From an uncultured Collinsella sp. (lineage in GTDB: Bacteria; Actinomycetota; Coriobacteriia; Coriobacteriales; Coriobacteriaceae): DNA of 45,890 nt. Each line of letters starts with the position of its first letter. Position 1 is the first letter of the stretch. Positions 32,616 to 40,196 of this stretch are shown here, one piece after another. The stretch spans positions 1-45,890 of the forward strand of contig CALKBO010000024.1 of assembly GCA_937989875.1 (NCBI GenBank). Reading direction: 5' to 3'. The position numbers and the translations under genes are program-made. Below the pieces are notes generated by a model. The model had not been told where the DNA came from. It made no database searches and saw only the letters and a list, made by a program, of their open reading frames with translations.

Positions 32616-33098
32616 TTACGAGAAGAGCTTGCTCGTGTCCTCAACAGGCGTGCTCGGAACGCGCCTGATCTCCAACTCCACCCCCAATTCCTGCAGCTCT
32701 TTAAACGCAGCGACATCCTCGTCGTTAACTGCGACGGAGGTGGCGACTTGGCGCTTTCCTTCCGACATGTGCATGTTGCCGATGTTTACCTTCTTTATAG
32801 GCACACCGCCCTTGACGAGCGTAAGCACGTCTTCCGGTGTTTCGGCCACGATGAAGATCTTCTGGCGCGGGCTCGCCTTGCCAATGACGTCGATGGTCTT
32901 CTGCAGAGAGAAGAAACGCGTAGCGACGCCGGCGGGAGCGGCCATCTTCATGAGGTTCTGGCGCATGGTGTTGGACGCCACGTCGTCGTTGGCGACGAGG
33001 ATGAGGTTGGAGCCCAGGGTGGAGTTCCACTGGGTGGCAACCTGACCATGAACCAGTCGGTTATCGATGCGGGTAAGAAGAATGTTGGGTTCTGCCAT
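32616..33098 (-). CDS. PTS mannose-family IIB component
   Basis: 160 residues. The phosphorylated histidine is His17 in RIDNRLVHGQVATQW, matching the family motif. It receives phosphate from IIA and passes it to the incoming sugar. GAAAGGAAG precedes the ATG. It stands between the YajC-like gene and IIC in the operon. The paralogue at 22878-23360 aligns along the full length but has Cys at this position. Confidence 0.95.
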   Translation of the reverse strand: MAEPNILLTRIDNRLVHGQVATQWNSTLGSNLILVANDDVASNTMRQNLMKMAAPAGVATRFFSLQKTIDVIGKASPRQKIFIVAETPEDVLTLVKGGVPIKKVNIGNMHMSEGKRQVATSVAVNDEDVAAFKELQELGVELEIRRVPSTPVEDTSKLFS

Positions 33099-33134
33099 GT
33101 TGATCAGCTTCCTTTCGTTATTTGCTGACGACAG

Positions 33135-33416
33135 TTACTTGATCTCCTGAATCGCGTAACGCGAAACATCTACGACGGCTCCGGATCGGACTTTGATCTG
33201 GACCTTCTCGCCTTCGATGCCTTTGACGGTTCCGTAGATACCGCCGGCGAAAAGAACCTCTTGACCCGGCTTGAGCTCGGTGTGCAGCTCCTTGAAGTAC
33301 TTCTGCTTCTTCTTCATGTTGATTTGCGACCAGATGGTGTAAATCAAGCCCATGATGACAAGCAGGCCTAAAAGGGCAACCGAGGAGCTCAGGACGTTGG
33401 CTCCGAAATCGGCCAT
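33135..33416 (-). CDS. YajC-like membrane protein within the PTS operon
   Basis: 93 residues. One N-terminal membrane helix (about 10-30) precedes a positively charged segment (QINMKKKQKYFKEL) and a small beta domain with LKPGQEVLFAGGIYGTVKGI and VQIKVRSGAVVDVSRYAI, which is the YajC pattern. Its ATG overlaps the stop codon of the IIA gene by one base (TAATG), so the two are translationally coupled. YajC is normally a SecDF accessory encoded near tgt and secDF. Here it is a paralogue dedicated to a sugar PTS, as also known in streptococcal hyaluronan-fragment PTS operons. It may help insert or stabilise the IIC-IID complex; this is inference. Confidence 0.85.
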   Translation of the reverse strand: MADFGANVLSSSVALLGLLVIMGLIYTIWSQINMKKKQKYFKELHTELKPGQEVLFAGGIYGTVKGIEGEKVQIKVRSGAVVDVSRYAIQEIK

Positions 33417-33859
33417 TAGATGCCGTCCTCGTCGCCGAAGATATCCTCTTCCTCGGAGCCGGCAACGGATGCGACCGTCTGGGCGGTGACGCCCGTCTGG
33501 CCAACGGTCACGGCCTGCTCGCCAAGCTCGGCGAGCGTGGCGTTACCGCGGAGGAACAGAAGCTCAATAACCATGGGAAGGTTGGTGCCAGTCAGAACCT
33601 CGACGTTGTCGACATCCTGGGCAATCATCATCGACTGGTTGAACGGGGTGCCGCCAAGCAGGTCGGTAAAGACGAGCACGCCATCGCACTCCTCGCGCAT
33701 GGCGGTAATAGCGGCGCGGAGATCCTCACCGTAGGAAGCAGCCTGGTCGCCCTCAAAAGGAACGACGGTAAAAGCGGGCTGGTCGCCGGCAACCATAGCG
33801 ATAGCGCTAGCTAGGCCGGGTGCGAACTGTCCATGACCGGTAAGAATAAAGCCAACCAT
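33416..33859 (-). CDS. PTS mannose-family IIA component
   Basis: 147 residues, first gene of the operon IIA-yajC-IIB-IIC-IID. The phosphorylated histidine is His9 in VGFILTGHGQFAPGL, and the VLVFTDLLGGTPFNQ segment is typical of the fold. GAAGGGAA precedes the ATG. The upstream region (33860-34500) has GntR operator-like sites at 33976-33989 and 34257-34274 and opposed CGGTGAACGGT motifs. Confidence 0.93.
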   Translation of the reverse strand: MVGFILTGHGQFAPGLASAIAMVAGDQPAFTVVPFEGDQAASYGEDLRAAITAMREECDGVLVFTDLLGGTPFNQSMMIAQDVDNVEVLTGTNLPMVIELLFLRGNATLAELGEQAVTVGQTGVTAQTVASVAGSEEEDIFGDEDGI

Positions 33860-33975
33860 TCAAATTTCCCTTCCGAAGGTGTGTACAATCTGAGTCCGAT
33901 GATTTTCGGAAGCCAGCGGGCGCTCGCCCTTAAAGCTTCTTAGAAAGCGTTCTTTGAAGACCAGTGGTTTCTAAA

Positions 33976-33989
33976 CTGGTAGTAACCAC
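33976..33989. promoter_or_regulatory. GntR operator of the mannose-family PTS operon
   Basis: CTGGTAGTAACCAC matches CTGGTAGTAACCAG at agaS (29683-29696). A further half-site, GTGGTTT, lies just before it. It is about 120 bp upstream of the IIA start. Confidence 0.6.
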
Positions 33990-34256
33990 GTGACGTGTTG
34001 TTGTCACTATATCACCCCAGAAGAGGTCGCTTTCGTTGATTCATACGGTAAAACGTTTTTGCGCCGCTCACGGTGATATTTCGACCGTTTACCGGTCGTT
34101 AACACTTCTACCTGCGGTTTTGAAACCGTTCCGAAACGCTTTGGCAAAAAATCGGAACTTTTCCTGTCCCTAAACAACGCAGGGCGGCTAAAAATAGCGT
34201 GTAGAAAAACTGCAGGTCATTGTGAAGATATGTGAATTGGTCTTTTTGATTTAATA

Positions 34257-34314
34257 CCAGTTAGAACCAGTTTTGAGATTATCGGTGAACGGTAGTTTTC
34301 GACCGTTCACCGGT
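34257..34314. promoter_or_regulatory. distal control region of the PTS operon
   Basis: ACCAGTTAGAACCAGT, two direct ACTGGT half-sites on the minus strand, is followed by CGGTGAACGGTAG at 34285-34297 and the opposed ACCGTTCACCG at 34304-34314. A relative, ACCGTTTACCGG, lies at 34084-34095. The motif TTCTACCTGCGGTTTTG at 34106-34122 is shared with the inverted-repeat elements at 3769 and 22658. No gene is seen in 33860-34560. Confidence 0.45.
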
Positions 34315-34521
34315 TACTTGCAATCGTTTGCAGTTGTTTTCCCATATGAATCGGGGAAACCCGATGAAGCACTTGTGCGATCACGGGAAGTTTTGGCATT
34401 TGTCCTCATCCCCGCGCGCCAAACTCCAGCATCCAAAATGAGATAATAGCTCACGCTAATCGTTTTCAATCATTACTTACTCATTATCCGTAATTATTTA
34501 TCGTTTATCGTTAATTCTGAT

Positions 34522-34537
34522 ATGATACAAGTATCAT
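34522..34537. promoter_or_regulatory. inverted repeat before the DUF2975/XRE pair
   Basis: ATGATAC and GTATCAT flank AA, 24 bp before the start of the membrane protein gene. It is a possible operator of the downstream XRE regulator. Confidence 0.4.
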
Positions 34538-34560
34538 ACAAAACGCCGATTGGAGGGGTT

Positions 34561-35199
34561 ATGGTCCATCGAAACGCATCTATATCGAATGAAACCATCA
34601 GCCGCGAACAGACGATAGCCAAACTGAGGAAGCTCGCTCGCATCTGCAAATGGGCCACGATCTGCATTACCACCGCGCTCGCTCTGGGACTTCTCGCAGT
34701 CATTGCGATTGACCTTCTACTCGTATTGCCTAGCCTCTCCCAAGGGTCGTGTCTCCAATCCGTAGAACTTCAAGGCGGCGAAGGGCCGTGCCTTGCTATC
34801 GTCGGTACCGATGCGCAGGCCCCACTTATGCTCGTCGCACACGATGGTCACACTGCCATAGGGAGCCTCTTGATGACATGCCTTGCGCTTACCATCGCGC
34901 TAAGCGTGCGCAGGCTTTTCTTCAACATTGAAAAGGAAGGCAGGCCCTTTGACCTTGAATGTAACCACACACTTCGTCGAGTAGGACATTTATTCCTTAT
35001 CGGCGGCGTTGCCGTGAGGCTTCTTGGTGCCGTAATCACGGGAATGATACTCTCAGGATTTGGTGGCAGCTTTACGGATGCGTTCGCCGGCCAGTTATTC
35101 GAGCCCTCCATGCTCTTTGCAGGCCTCATTATTTGCCTGATTGCCAGCATCTTCCGCTACGGGTATATCCTGCAAAAACAAGATGACGAGTTGCTCTAG
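34561..35199 (+). CDS. DUF2975-like membrane protein
   Basis: 212 residues from the ATG at 34561 (GGAGGGG upstream); the in-frame ATG at 34522 lies in the operator repeat. Four membrane helices are seen, near residues 37-62, 105-125, 145-170 and 180-205, with an extracellular-type loop between the first two. Size, topology and coupling to a small XRE regulator fit the DUF2975 family, whose function is unknown. The next gene starts 9 bp downstream. A membrane sensor that controls the regulator is a common suggestion for such pairs, but nothing in the sequence proves it. Confidence 0.75.
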   Translation: MVHRNASISNETISREQTIAKLRKLARICKWATICITTALALGLLAVIAIDLLLVLPSLSQGSCLQSVELQGGEGPCLAIVGTDAQAPLMLVAHDGHTAIGSLLMTCLALTIALSVRRLFFNIEKEGRPFDLECNHTLRRVGHLFLIGGVAVRLLGAVITGMILSGFGGSFTDAFAGQLFEPSMLFAGLIICLIASIFRYGYILQKQDDELL

Positions 35200-35208
35200 G
35201 GGGAATCC

Positions 35209-35448
35209 ATGATTATTCTGCGGCTTGACCGCATGCTCGCCGAACGCAAGATCTCGTCCAAAGAACTTGCAGAATGCGTGGGCATCTCCCAGGTCAATAT
35301 GTCACGCATTAAGACGGGCAAGGTTTCTGCCATACGTTTTTCAACTCTTGACGCGATATGCCGTGCACTCGACTGCCAACCGGGCGATGTGCTGGAATAT
35401 ATGCCTGACGATGAAGCCAATAATCTTTTTGGACTTAAAGATTCATAG
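35209..35448 (+). CDS. small XRE-family HTH regulator
   Basis: 79 residues, essentially one Cro/C1-type helix-turn-helix: MLAERKISSKELAECVGISQ followed by the NMSRIKTGKVSAIRFSTLDAIC helices and LDCQPGDVLEYM. The YozG-like short form usually accompanies DUF2975 membrane proteins. It is co-transcribed with the gene before it. Likely operator: the inverted repeat at 34522-34537. Confidence 0.9.
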   Translation: MIILRLDRMLAERKISSKELAECVGISQVNMSRIKTGKVSAIRFSTLDAICRALDCQPGDVLEYMPDDEANNLFGLKDS

Positions 35449-35480
35449 GCATAATTTAACCACCTGCGCCTAAACGCAAA

Positions 35481-35515
35481 TAGCCCGCTAGAACAACATC
35501 CGTTCTAGCGGGCTA
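35481..35515. terminator. bidirectional terminator between the XRE gene and the SurA_N-like gene
   Basis: A perfect 14-bp stem, TAGCCCGCTAGAAC with its complement and a 7-base loop, lies between convergent genes. T-tracts are short on both sides. Confidence 0.7.
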
Positions 35516-35557
35516 TTCAGATATTTCGGCTACGCGCTCGGTGGCTCAGACAAATCT

Positions 35558-36652
35558 TTACGCAAACAGGCCGTAGATGCTGATGTTGGCCTTGGCGTAG
35601 AGGCCGTTAGCATACTCGGTCCACTTGGAGCTGGCGCTCGAGGCCTGCGAAGAGTACTGCTGGTAGGCGGTGTAATAGGCGGTCATGGCCTGCTTATAGG
35701 TTGCGCTATCGGCCGTAAAGGCATCGTCGGCAAAGGCCTTGGCGTAGGTGCTGTCGGCATCCTTCCAGGTGCCCTTCTCGCTATCCCACTCGTCGCCGGC
35801 AAGGTTGATGATGTAGTCGGCGTAGTCCTTGCTCGCGGTCTCCTCGTTGCCGTCAGCAGGCTCGGTCGGGGCGGTCGGCATGCTTGCGGAGCTATCGCCC
35901 ACCTTCTTCTTGTAGAGCTTCTGCAGCGTCGCGGACTGGCGGACAATCTGCTTGGCCTGGTCCTTGGACACGCCATACTGCGTGGCCATGGTCTTGTAGT
36001 CCGAGGTGCCGATGGAATCCTCGGCGTACTTCTTCATTTCCTTGGAAGAGACGGTAATGCCCTCGTCCTCGGCAGCATCGAGCAGGATCTTGTTGCGCAC
36101 GTAGGACAGGATGACGTCGGCGGAAGGAGCGGTATAGTTGCCGTCGTCGTCCTTGACGGTGTCGAGGCTGTACTGGCTCTCGATGGCCTCGCGCGCGGTG
36201 ATGTCACTCTTCTTGCCGTTGTAGCTATAGCTTGCCACGGTCGAATCGAGCTGATCCTCGGTCAGGGTCGACGAGCCGACACCCTTGCCGCCAAAGCCGC
36301 CATTGCCAATAAAGAAGCCAACCACGGCAGCGATCACGACGGCAACCACAAAGGCGGCAATCATCGTCTTCTTATGCTTGGATGCATGGTCGTCTTCGTC
36401 GGAACCCAGGATATCGTCGTCCTCATCCTGGGCCTCGGGCATCAGATTCTCGTCAGCGGCATCCGCGGCAATCTGAGCCTCCAGTCGGGCGTCCTCCTCC
36501 TCGGCCGTCGTGCCGGCGGCAATGTGCTCGGCAGACGTACCGGCGACCAGATCGATCTTCTCGTCCTCGTCACCGTCGGGGCCTTCGCCGCGCTCGATGA
36601 TCTGGATGCCGTCGATCTCGTCCTTCTCGTCCTTCTTTTGAATCAGACCCAT
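35558..36652 (-). CDS. single-pass membrane protein with SurA_N-like domain
   Basis: 364 residues. Residues 1-95 are strongly acidic and presumably cytoplasmic. One membrane helix spans about 97-116. The outer part (about 125-350) begins with VGSSTLTEDQLDSTVASY and has the long helical SurA N-terminal arrangement (VILSYVRNKILLDAAEDEGI). No parvulin-type PPIase motif is evident, so a chaperone-like or unknown extracytoplasmic role fits better than isomerase activity. AAGGAG precedes the ATG. It is monocistronic between terminators. Confidence 0.75.
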   Translation of the reverse strand: MGLIQKKDEKDEIDGIQIIERGEGPDGDEDEKIDLVAGTSAEHIAAGTTAEEEDARLEAQIAADAADENLMPEAQDEDDDILGSDEDDHASKHKKTMIAAFVVAVVIAAVVGFFIGNGGFGGKGVGSSTLTEDQLDSTVASYSYNGKKSDITAREAIESQYSLDTVKDDDGNYTAPSADVILSYVRNKILLDAAEDEGITVSSKEMKKYAEDSIGTSDYKTMATQYGVSKDQAKQIVRQSATLQKLYKKKVGDSSASMPTAPTEPADGNEETASKDYADYIINLAGDEWDSEKGTWKDADSTYAKAFADDAFTADSATYKQAMTAYYTAYQQYSSQASSASSKWTEYANGLYAKANISIYGLFA

Positions 36653-36690
36653 ATCAGTTACTCCTTGTTAGGAAACATAGTCTTCAATAG

Positions 36691-36719
36691 AATACGCCCG
36701 ACAGAGTGCCGGGCGTATT
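36691..36719 (-). terminator. terminator of the dehydrogenase operon
   Basis: AATACGCCCG and CGGGCGTATT form a perfect 10-bp stem, followed on the minus strand by CTATTG. It lies 60 bp after the stop codon at 36779. Confidence 0.6.
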
Positions 36720-36778
36720 GATTCTTAGGTTATACGCAAACACTTAAGTACTATTTAGGCGTTTGCAGCGTGCATACC

Positions 36779-37864
36779 TTAGGCCAGGTGCGCGATAACG
36801 GCATCGGCAAAGGCCTGCGTGCCCACGGCGCCCTCGACGGAGCCGGTCTGGGCACGACGCACGTCACCGGTAACCTGCTCGCCCTCGTCGAGCGTGGCAG
36901 AGACGGCGGCGCGAATGCGATTGGCAGCGTCGTTCTCGCCCAGGTGATCGAGCATCATCGCAGCAGAGAGGATCTCGGCCGTGGGGTTGGCGATATCCTG
37001 GCCAGCGATATCGGGCGCGGAGCCGTGCGTTGCCTCGAAGATGGCGCAGTCAGCACCGATGTTGGAGCCGGGGGCCATGCCTAAGCCGCCTACCAGGCCG
37101 GCGCACAGGTCGCTCACGATGTCGCCGTACAGGTTGGGCAGCACCAGGACATCGAAGTCGTTGGGATTCTGGACCAGGCCCATGCAGGTAGCGTCGACGA
37201 TCTTGTCGTTGAACTCGATATCGGGATAGTTGGCGGCCACCTCGCGCGCAACGCGCAGGAACAGGCCATCGGTCGCCTTCATGATGTTAGCCTTATGCAC
37301 GGCCGTCACCTTTTTGCGGCCGCAGCGGCGGGCGTACTCAAAGGCGTACTCCACAATGCGGCGGCTCTTGGCGATGGAGATGGGCTTGATCGAGATAGCG
37401 GAATCGGCAGCGAAGGTCTTCTGGCCCGAGCGCTCGACAAGCTGTGAGAGCTCCTCGACCTCGGCAGCGCCCTCATCGAACTCGATCCCGGCGTAGAGGT
37501 CCTCGGTGTTCTCACGCACGATGACCAGGTCGACGTCGCGGAAGCGCGAGCCGTCGCCCGGCTGCGACAGGCAGGGGCGCACGCAGGCGTACAGGTCGAA
37601 GTGCTTGCGCAGGGCCACGTTAACGCTGCGGAAACCCGTGCCGACCGGCGTGGTGATGGGGCCCTTGATGGCAACCTTGGTCTCGGCGACCGCATCGAGC
37701 ACGTGCTGGGGCAGCGGCGTGCCAAACTCGTCCATGACGCCGGCACCTGCCTCCTGGACGTTCCAGTTGATCTGGACACCGGTGGCCTCGACCACGCGGC
37801 GCATGGCCTGCGTAATCTCGGGACCGATACCGTCACCGGGAATCAGGACTACATCGTGCGCCAT
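36779..37864 (-). CDS. isocitrate/isopropylmalate dehydrogenase family enzyme
   Basis: 361 residues of the NAD-dependent beta-decarboxylating dehydrogenase family. Landmarks are VVLIPGDGIGPEITQAM at the N-terminus, the substrate-binding Arg-rich part LRKHFDLYACVRPC, the IVRENTEDLYAGIEF motif (an NTED form typical of isocitrate rather than isopropylmalate enzymes), the catalytic Lys in VTAVHKANIMK and Asp-rich metal site FDVLVLPNLYGDIVSD. The NTED motif favours an NAD-type isocitrate dehydrogenase. It is the last gene of the four-gene run starting at 40098, 6 bp after the HEAT gene. Homoisocitrate or tartrate activity cannot be excluded. Confidence 0.88.
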   Translation of the reverse strand: MAHDVVLIPGDGIGPEITQAMRRVVEATGVQINWNVQEAGAGVMDEFGTPLPQHVLDAVAETKVAIKGPITTPVGTGFRSVNVALRKHFDLYACVRPCLSQPGDGSRFRDVDLVIVRENTEDLYAGIEFDEGAAEVEELSQLVERSGQKTFAADSAISIKPISIAKSRRIVEYAFEYARRCGRKKVTAVHKANIMKATDGLFLRVAREVAANYPDIEFNDKIVDATCMGLVQNPNDFDVLVLPNLYGDIVSDLCAGLVGGLGMAPGSNIGADCAIFEATHGSAPDIAGQDIANPTAEILSAAMMLDHLGENDAANRIRAAVSATLDEGEQVTGDVRRAQTGSVEGAVGTQAFADAVIAHLA

Positions 37865-37870
37865 AATCTG

Positions 37871-38569
37871 TTACTCCTCGTCTTCGGCGTCGTCAGATTT
37901 TTTAACGCTAGCACGCTTCTTCTTTTTGGAGAGATCCAGACCAAAACGTTTAACAAGCATTTCGCAAATCTCGCTCGAACGGGCCTTGAGATAGCTGCCC
38001 TTGCCGTTCTCGGCGTCGAACTTAAGGCGCAGCGCAAGCTTCTCGGCGACCTCGGCGTCGATCTCGCCCTGGCCAAACTCGTACAGGCAACCGAGTATAT
38101 CGCGATACTCAAGGTCGCCGTGGTAGCACTGGATGGCCTCGTCTAGGATGGGCCAAGCCTCGCGTGAACGCTCAGCACTCGTGGCGCCCCACACGCACAG
38201 CAGGCGGAAGGCGGCATAGCGCAGCGTGGAGGAAATCTCGTCGAACAGTGCGGTCTCGGCGCCCTCAAAGGCATCGCCCAGCTGCTCGGGGCAGGTGGTG
38301 GCGAGCGCCGTCAGGGCATCGAGGGCCTCCCAGCGGGTCTGCGCCTCGGGGCGGTCGAGCGCCTCGATCAGCGCGGGCACGCAGGGCACGACGCGCTGCG
38401 GATCGCGCTCGGCAAGCAGGTGCAGCACGCGGGCGGCAAACTGGCGGATACGGCGCGTGGGGCAGCCGAGCTCCTGGACCAGGCGGTCGACGGCGTTCTC
38501 GTTCTCCTCTGCCAGCTGGAGCTGTGCCAGCTCCTCGTCGGTGAGCTGTTCGTCTTTGTTTTCTGCCAT
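37871..38569 (-). CDS. HEAT-repeat-like protein
   Basis: 232 residues, mainly amphipathic helices in about 35-residue units (for example CPTRRIRQFAARVLHLLAER, VVPCVPALIEALDRPEAQTR, ALDALTALATTCPEQLGDAF), which reads as HEAT-like repeats. The C-terminus is Lys/Asp/Glu-rich. AGAGG precedes the ATG. It sits between the small membrane protein gene and the dehydrogenase with very short gaps. The function is unknown; a scaffold or binding role is typical of such repeats. Confidence 0.75.
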   Translation of the reverse strand: MAENKDEQLTDEELAQLQLAEENENAVDRLVQELGCPTRRIRQFAARVLHLLAERDPQRVVPCVPALIEALDRPEAQTRWEALDALTALATTCPEQLGDAFEGAETALFDEISSTLRYAAFRLLCVWGATSAERSREAWPILDEAIQCYHGDLEYRDILGCLYEFGQGEIDAEVAEKLALRLKFDAENGKGSYLKARSSEICEMLVKRFGLDLSKKKKRASVKKSDDAEDEE

Positions 38570-38584
38570 AGTTACCTCTTCTTA

Positions 38585-39013
38585 CTATTTCTTAGCGTGC
38601 TTGCCAGCACTCTTGCTGTCATCGGTGACCGAGATGAGCTGTCGGTCGGCCGCGCCATTGCGACGCGCACGGCGGCGCTCCTCGGCGTCGCCCGCGTCGG
38701 CGGCGGCGCGATGGGCCTTGTTGACGTTAAAGACCTCGTCGTGCTTGCGCCACGGACCGACGGACTCGCCAAAGCTCATCTTAAGGCCGGCGATAAAGCC
38801 GCCGAGCCAGCCGATCGGCGCAAACTGCACCAGCGGGAACAGCGAGAACACCCAGGTCAGCAGGACGACTGCCGCCGCTCCCACAAAGTTGGCAATCCAA
38901 TAGTCGCGCTTGGTGATGACGCGTTTTTCGCACGCCCACTGGCCGCACAAAAAGCCGATGTAGATCGCAAAGATAAAGAGCACCAGCGCGAGCACCACGA
39001 ACGTCCAGTTCAT
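38585..39013 (-). CDS. small membrane protein, function unknown
   Basis: 142 residues from the ATG at 39013, whose GGGAG ribosome site overlaps the end of the upstream dehydrogenase gene. Hydrophobic segments lie near 4-22, 37-57 and 60-75. The C-terminal half is basic and rich in Ala/Arg (GDAEERRRARRNGAADR). No family was recognised. It is tightly packed in the operon with the His/Cys-tailed dehydrogenase (5-bp gap) and the HEAT gene (15-bp gap). Confidence 0.7.
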   Translation of the reverse strand: MNWTFVVLALVLFIFAIYIGFLCGQWACEKRVITKRDYWIANFVGAAAVVLLTWVFSLFPLVQFAPIGWLGGFIAGLKMSFGESVGPWRKHDEVFNVNKAHRAAADAGDAEERRRARRNGAADRQLISVTDDSKSAGKHAKK

Positions 39014-39018
39014 GGGCG

Positions 39019-40098
39019 CTACTCCCCGTGATGGTGGCCGCAGCAGCACTCGTGGCCGTCGTCATGGCCGTGGCCGCCGCAGCACTCGTGGTCCTCACCG
39101 TGATGGTGACCGCAACCGCACTCATGGTCGTCGCCGTGCTCGCCGCAACCGCAGCCTTCCTCGTGAGCACCGTGCTCCTCGGGACGATACTGCGACCAGT
39201 CCAGACCGGCGGCGATGGCGTCGGCCTCCTCCTTATAGAGAACCGTGACGGCCTGGGTGCCCAGCTTGGCACCACCGATGGCATCAAGCATGTCGTAGAG
39301 CGTAAAGGCCACGTCGGCGCCGGGCAGCGCAAGCTCGCGGTCGTCGGCGTAGGCGAGCGCCAGACGCAGGTCCTTAATGAAGTGCTCGACCATAAAGCCG
39401 GGCTTGTAGTCGCCGTCGAGCGCCTTGGGCGCCAGGCTCTCCATGGCGCCGGACTTACCGGTGCCGCCCAGGATCATCTGTCGGGTCTTCTCCACGTCAA
39501 GGCCGCTCAGCTCGGCAAATGCCATGGCGTCTGCCATGCCAACCATGCAGGCGCCCAGCGACACCTGGTTGGCGAGCTTGGCAGCCTGGCCCTTGCCGGC
39601 GCCGTCGAAGCAGCAGATGGTTGCCGCAAAGGTGGAAAGGATATCGCGGACCGGCGCGATGTCGTTCTCGGTAGCGCCCACGATAGCCGTGAGCGTACCG
39701 GCGATAGCGCCCGACTCGCCGCCGGTGACGGGGCAGTCAAACGCCATGCGACCAGAAACCTGGGCGGCCTCGGCAATGTCACGGGCGAGCTCGGGCGAGC
39801 TCGTGGTGAGGTCGATCAAGACCGCGCCGGGCTTAGTGCACGCGAGCAGGCCGTCGCCCGCCAGGTAGAGCTCCTCGACCTCGGAGGGATAGCCCACCAT
39901 GGTAAAGACGACGTCGGCGTTCGCCACGGCATCTGCCGGCGTATCGGCCCAGACAGCGCCGCGCTCGATAAGCGCGGCGGCCTTGGACTTGGTGCGGTTG
40001 TTGACCGTGACGGGATAGCCGGCATCCAGGATGTGGCCGGCGATGGGGGCACCCATGATTCCGGTGCCGATAAATGCGACGGAGAGCTTGTTTGCCAT
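39019..40098 (-). CDS. 3-hydroxyisobutyrate-type dehydrogenase with His/Cys-rich tail
   Basis: 359 residues. The first ~300 form a complete beta-hydroxyacid dehydrogenase of the 3-hydroxyisobutyrate / tartronate-semialdehyde reductase family: NAD(P) loop FIGTGIMGAPIAG, DCPVTGGESGAIAGTL, and the catalytic-lysine segment AKLANQVSLGACMVGMADA. The last ~53 residues are unusual, with 14 His and 9 Cys in repeats of the form HECxCGHHHGE. This is a probable metal-binding tail of the kind seen on HypB or SlyD. AGGAAAGG precedes the ATG. It is the first gene of a four-gene operon. Substrate unknown; the tail suggests nickel, zinc or copper binding. Confidence 0.88.
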   Translation of the reverse strand: MANKLSVAFIGTGIMGAPIAGHILDAGYPVTVNNRTKSKAAALIERGAVWADTPADAVANADVVFTMVGYPSEVEELYLAGDGLLACTKPGAVLIDLTTSSPELARDIAEAAQVSGRMAFDCPVTGGESGAIAGTLTAIVGATENDIAPVRDILSTFAATICCFDGAGKGQAAKLANQVSLGACMVGMADAMAFAELSGLDVEKTRQMILGGTGKSGAMESLAPKALDGDYKPGFMVEHFIKDLRLALAYADDRELALPGADVAFTLYDMLDAIGGAKLGTQAVTVLYKEEADAIAAGLDWSQYRPEEHGAHEEGCGCGEHGDDHECGCGHHHGEDHECCGGHGHDDGHECCCGHHHGE

Positions 40099-40196
40099 GA
40101 AACCTTTCCTTTTGGGTTGGGTGTTGTTACCAGGTTAAATACTCGGTGCCAGCGTTTCGGCCGTGACTTGAGGGCACTTGCAGCCGCAGCGCCTGT

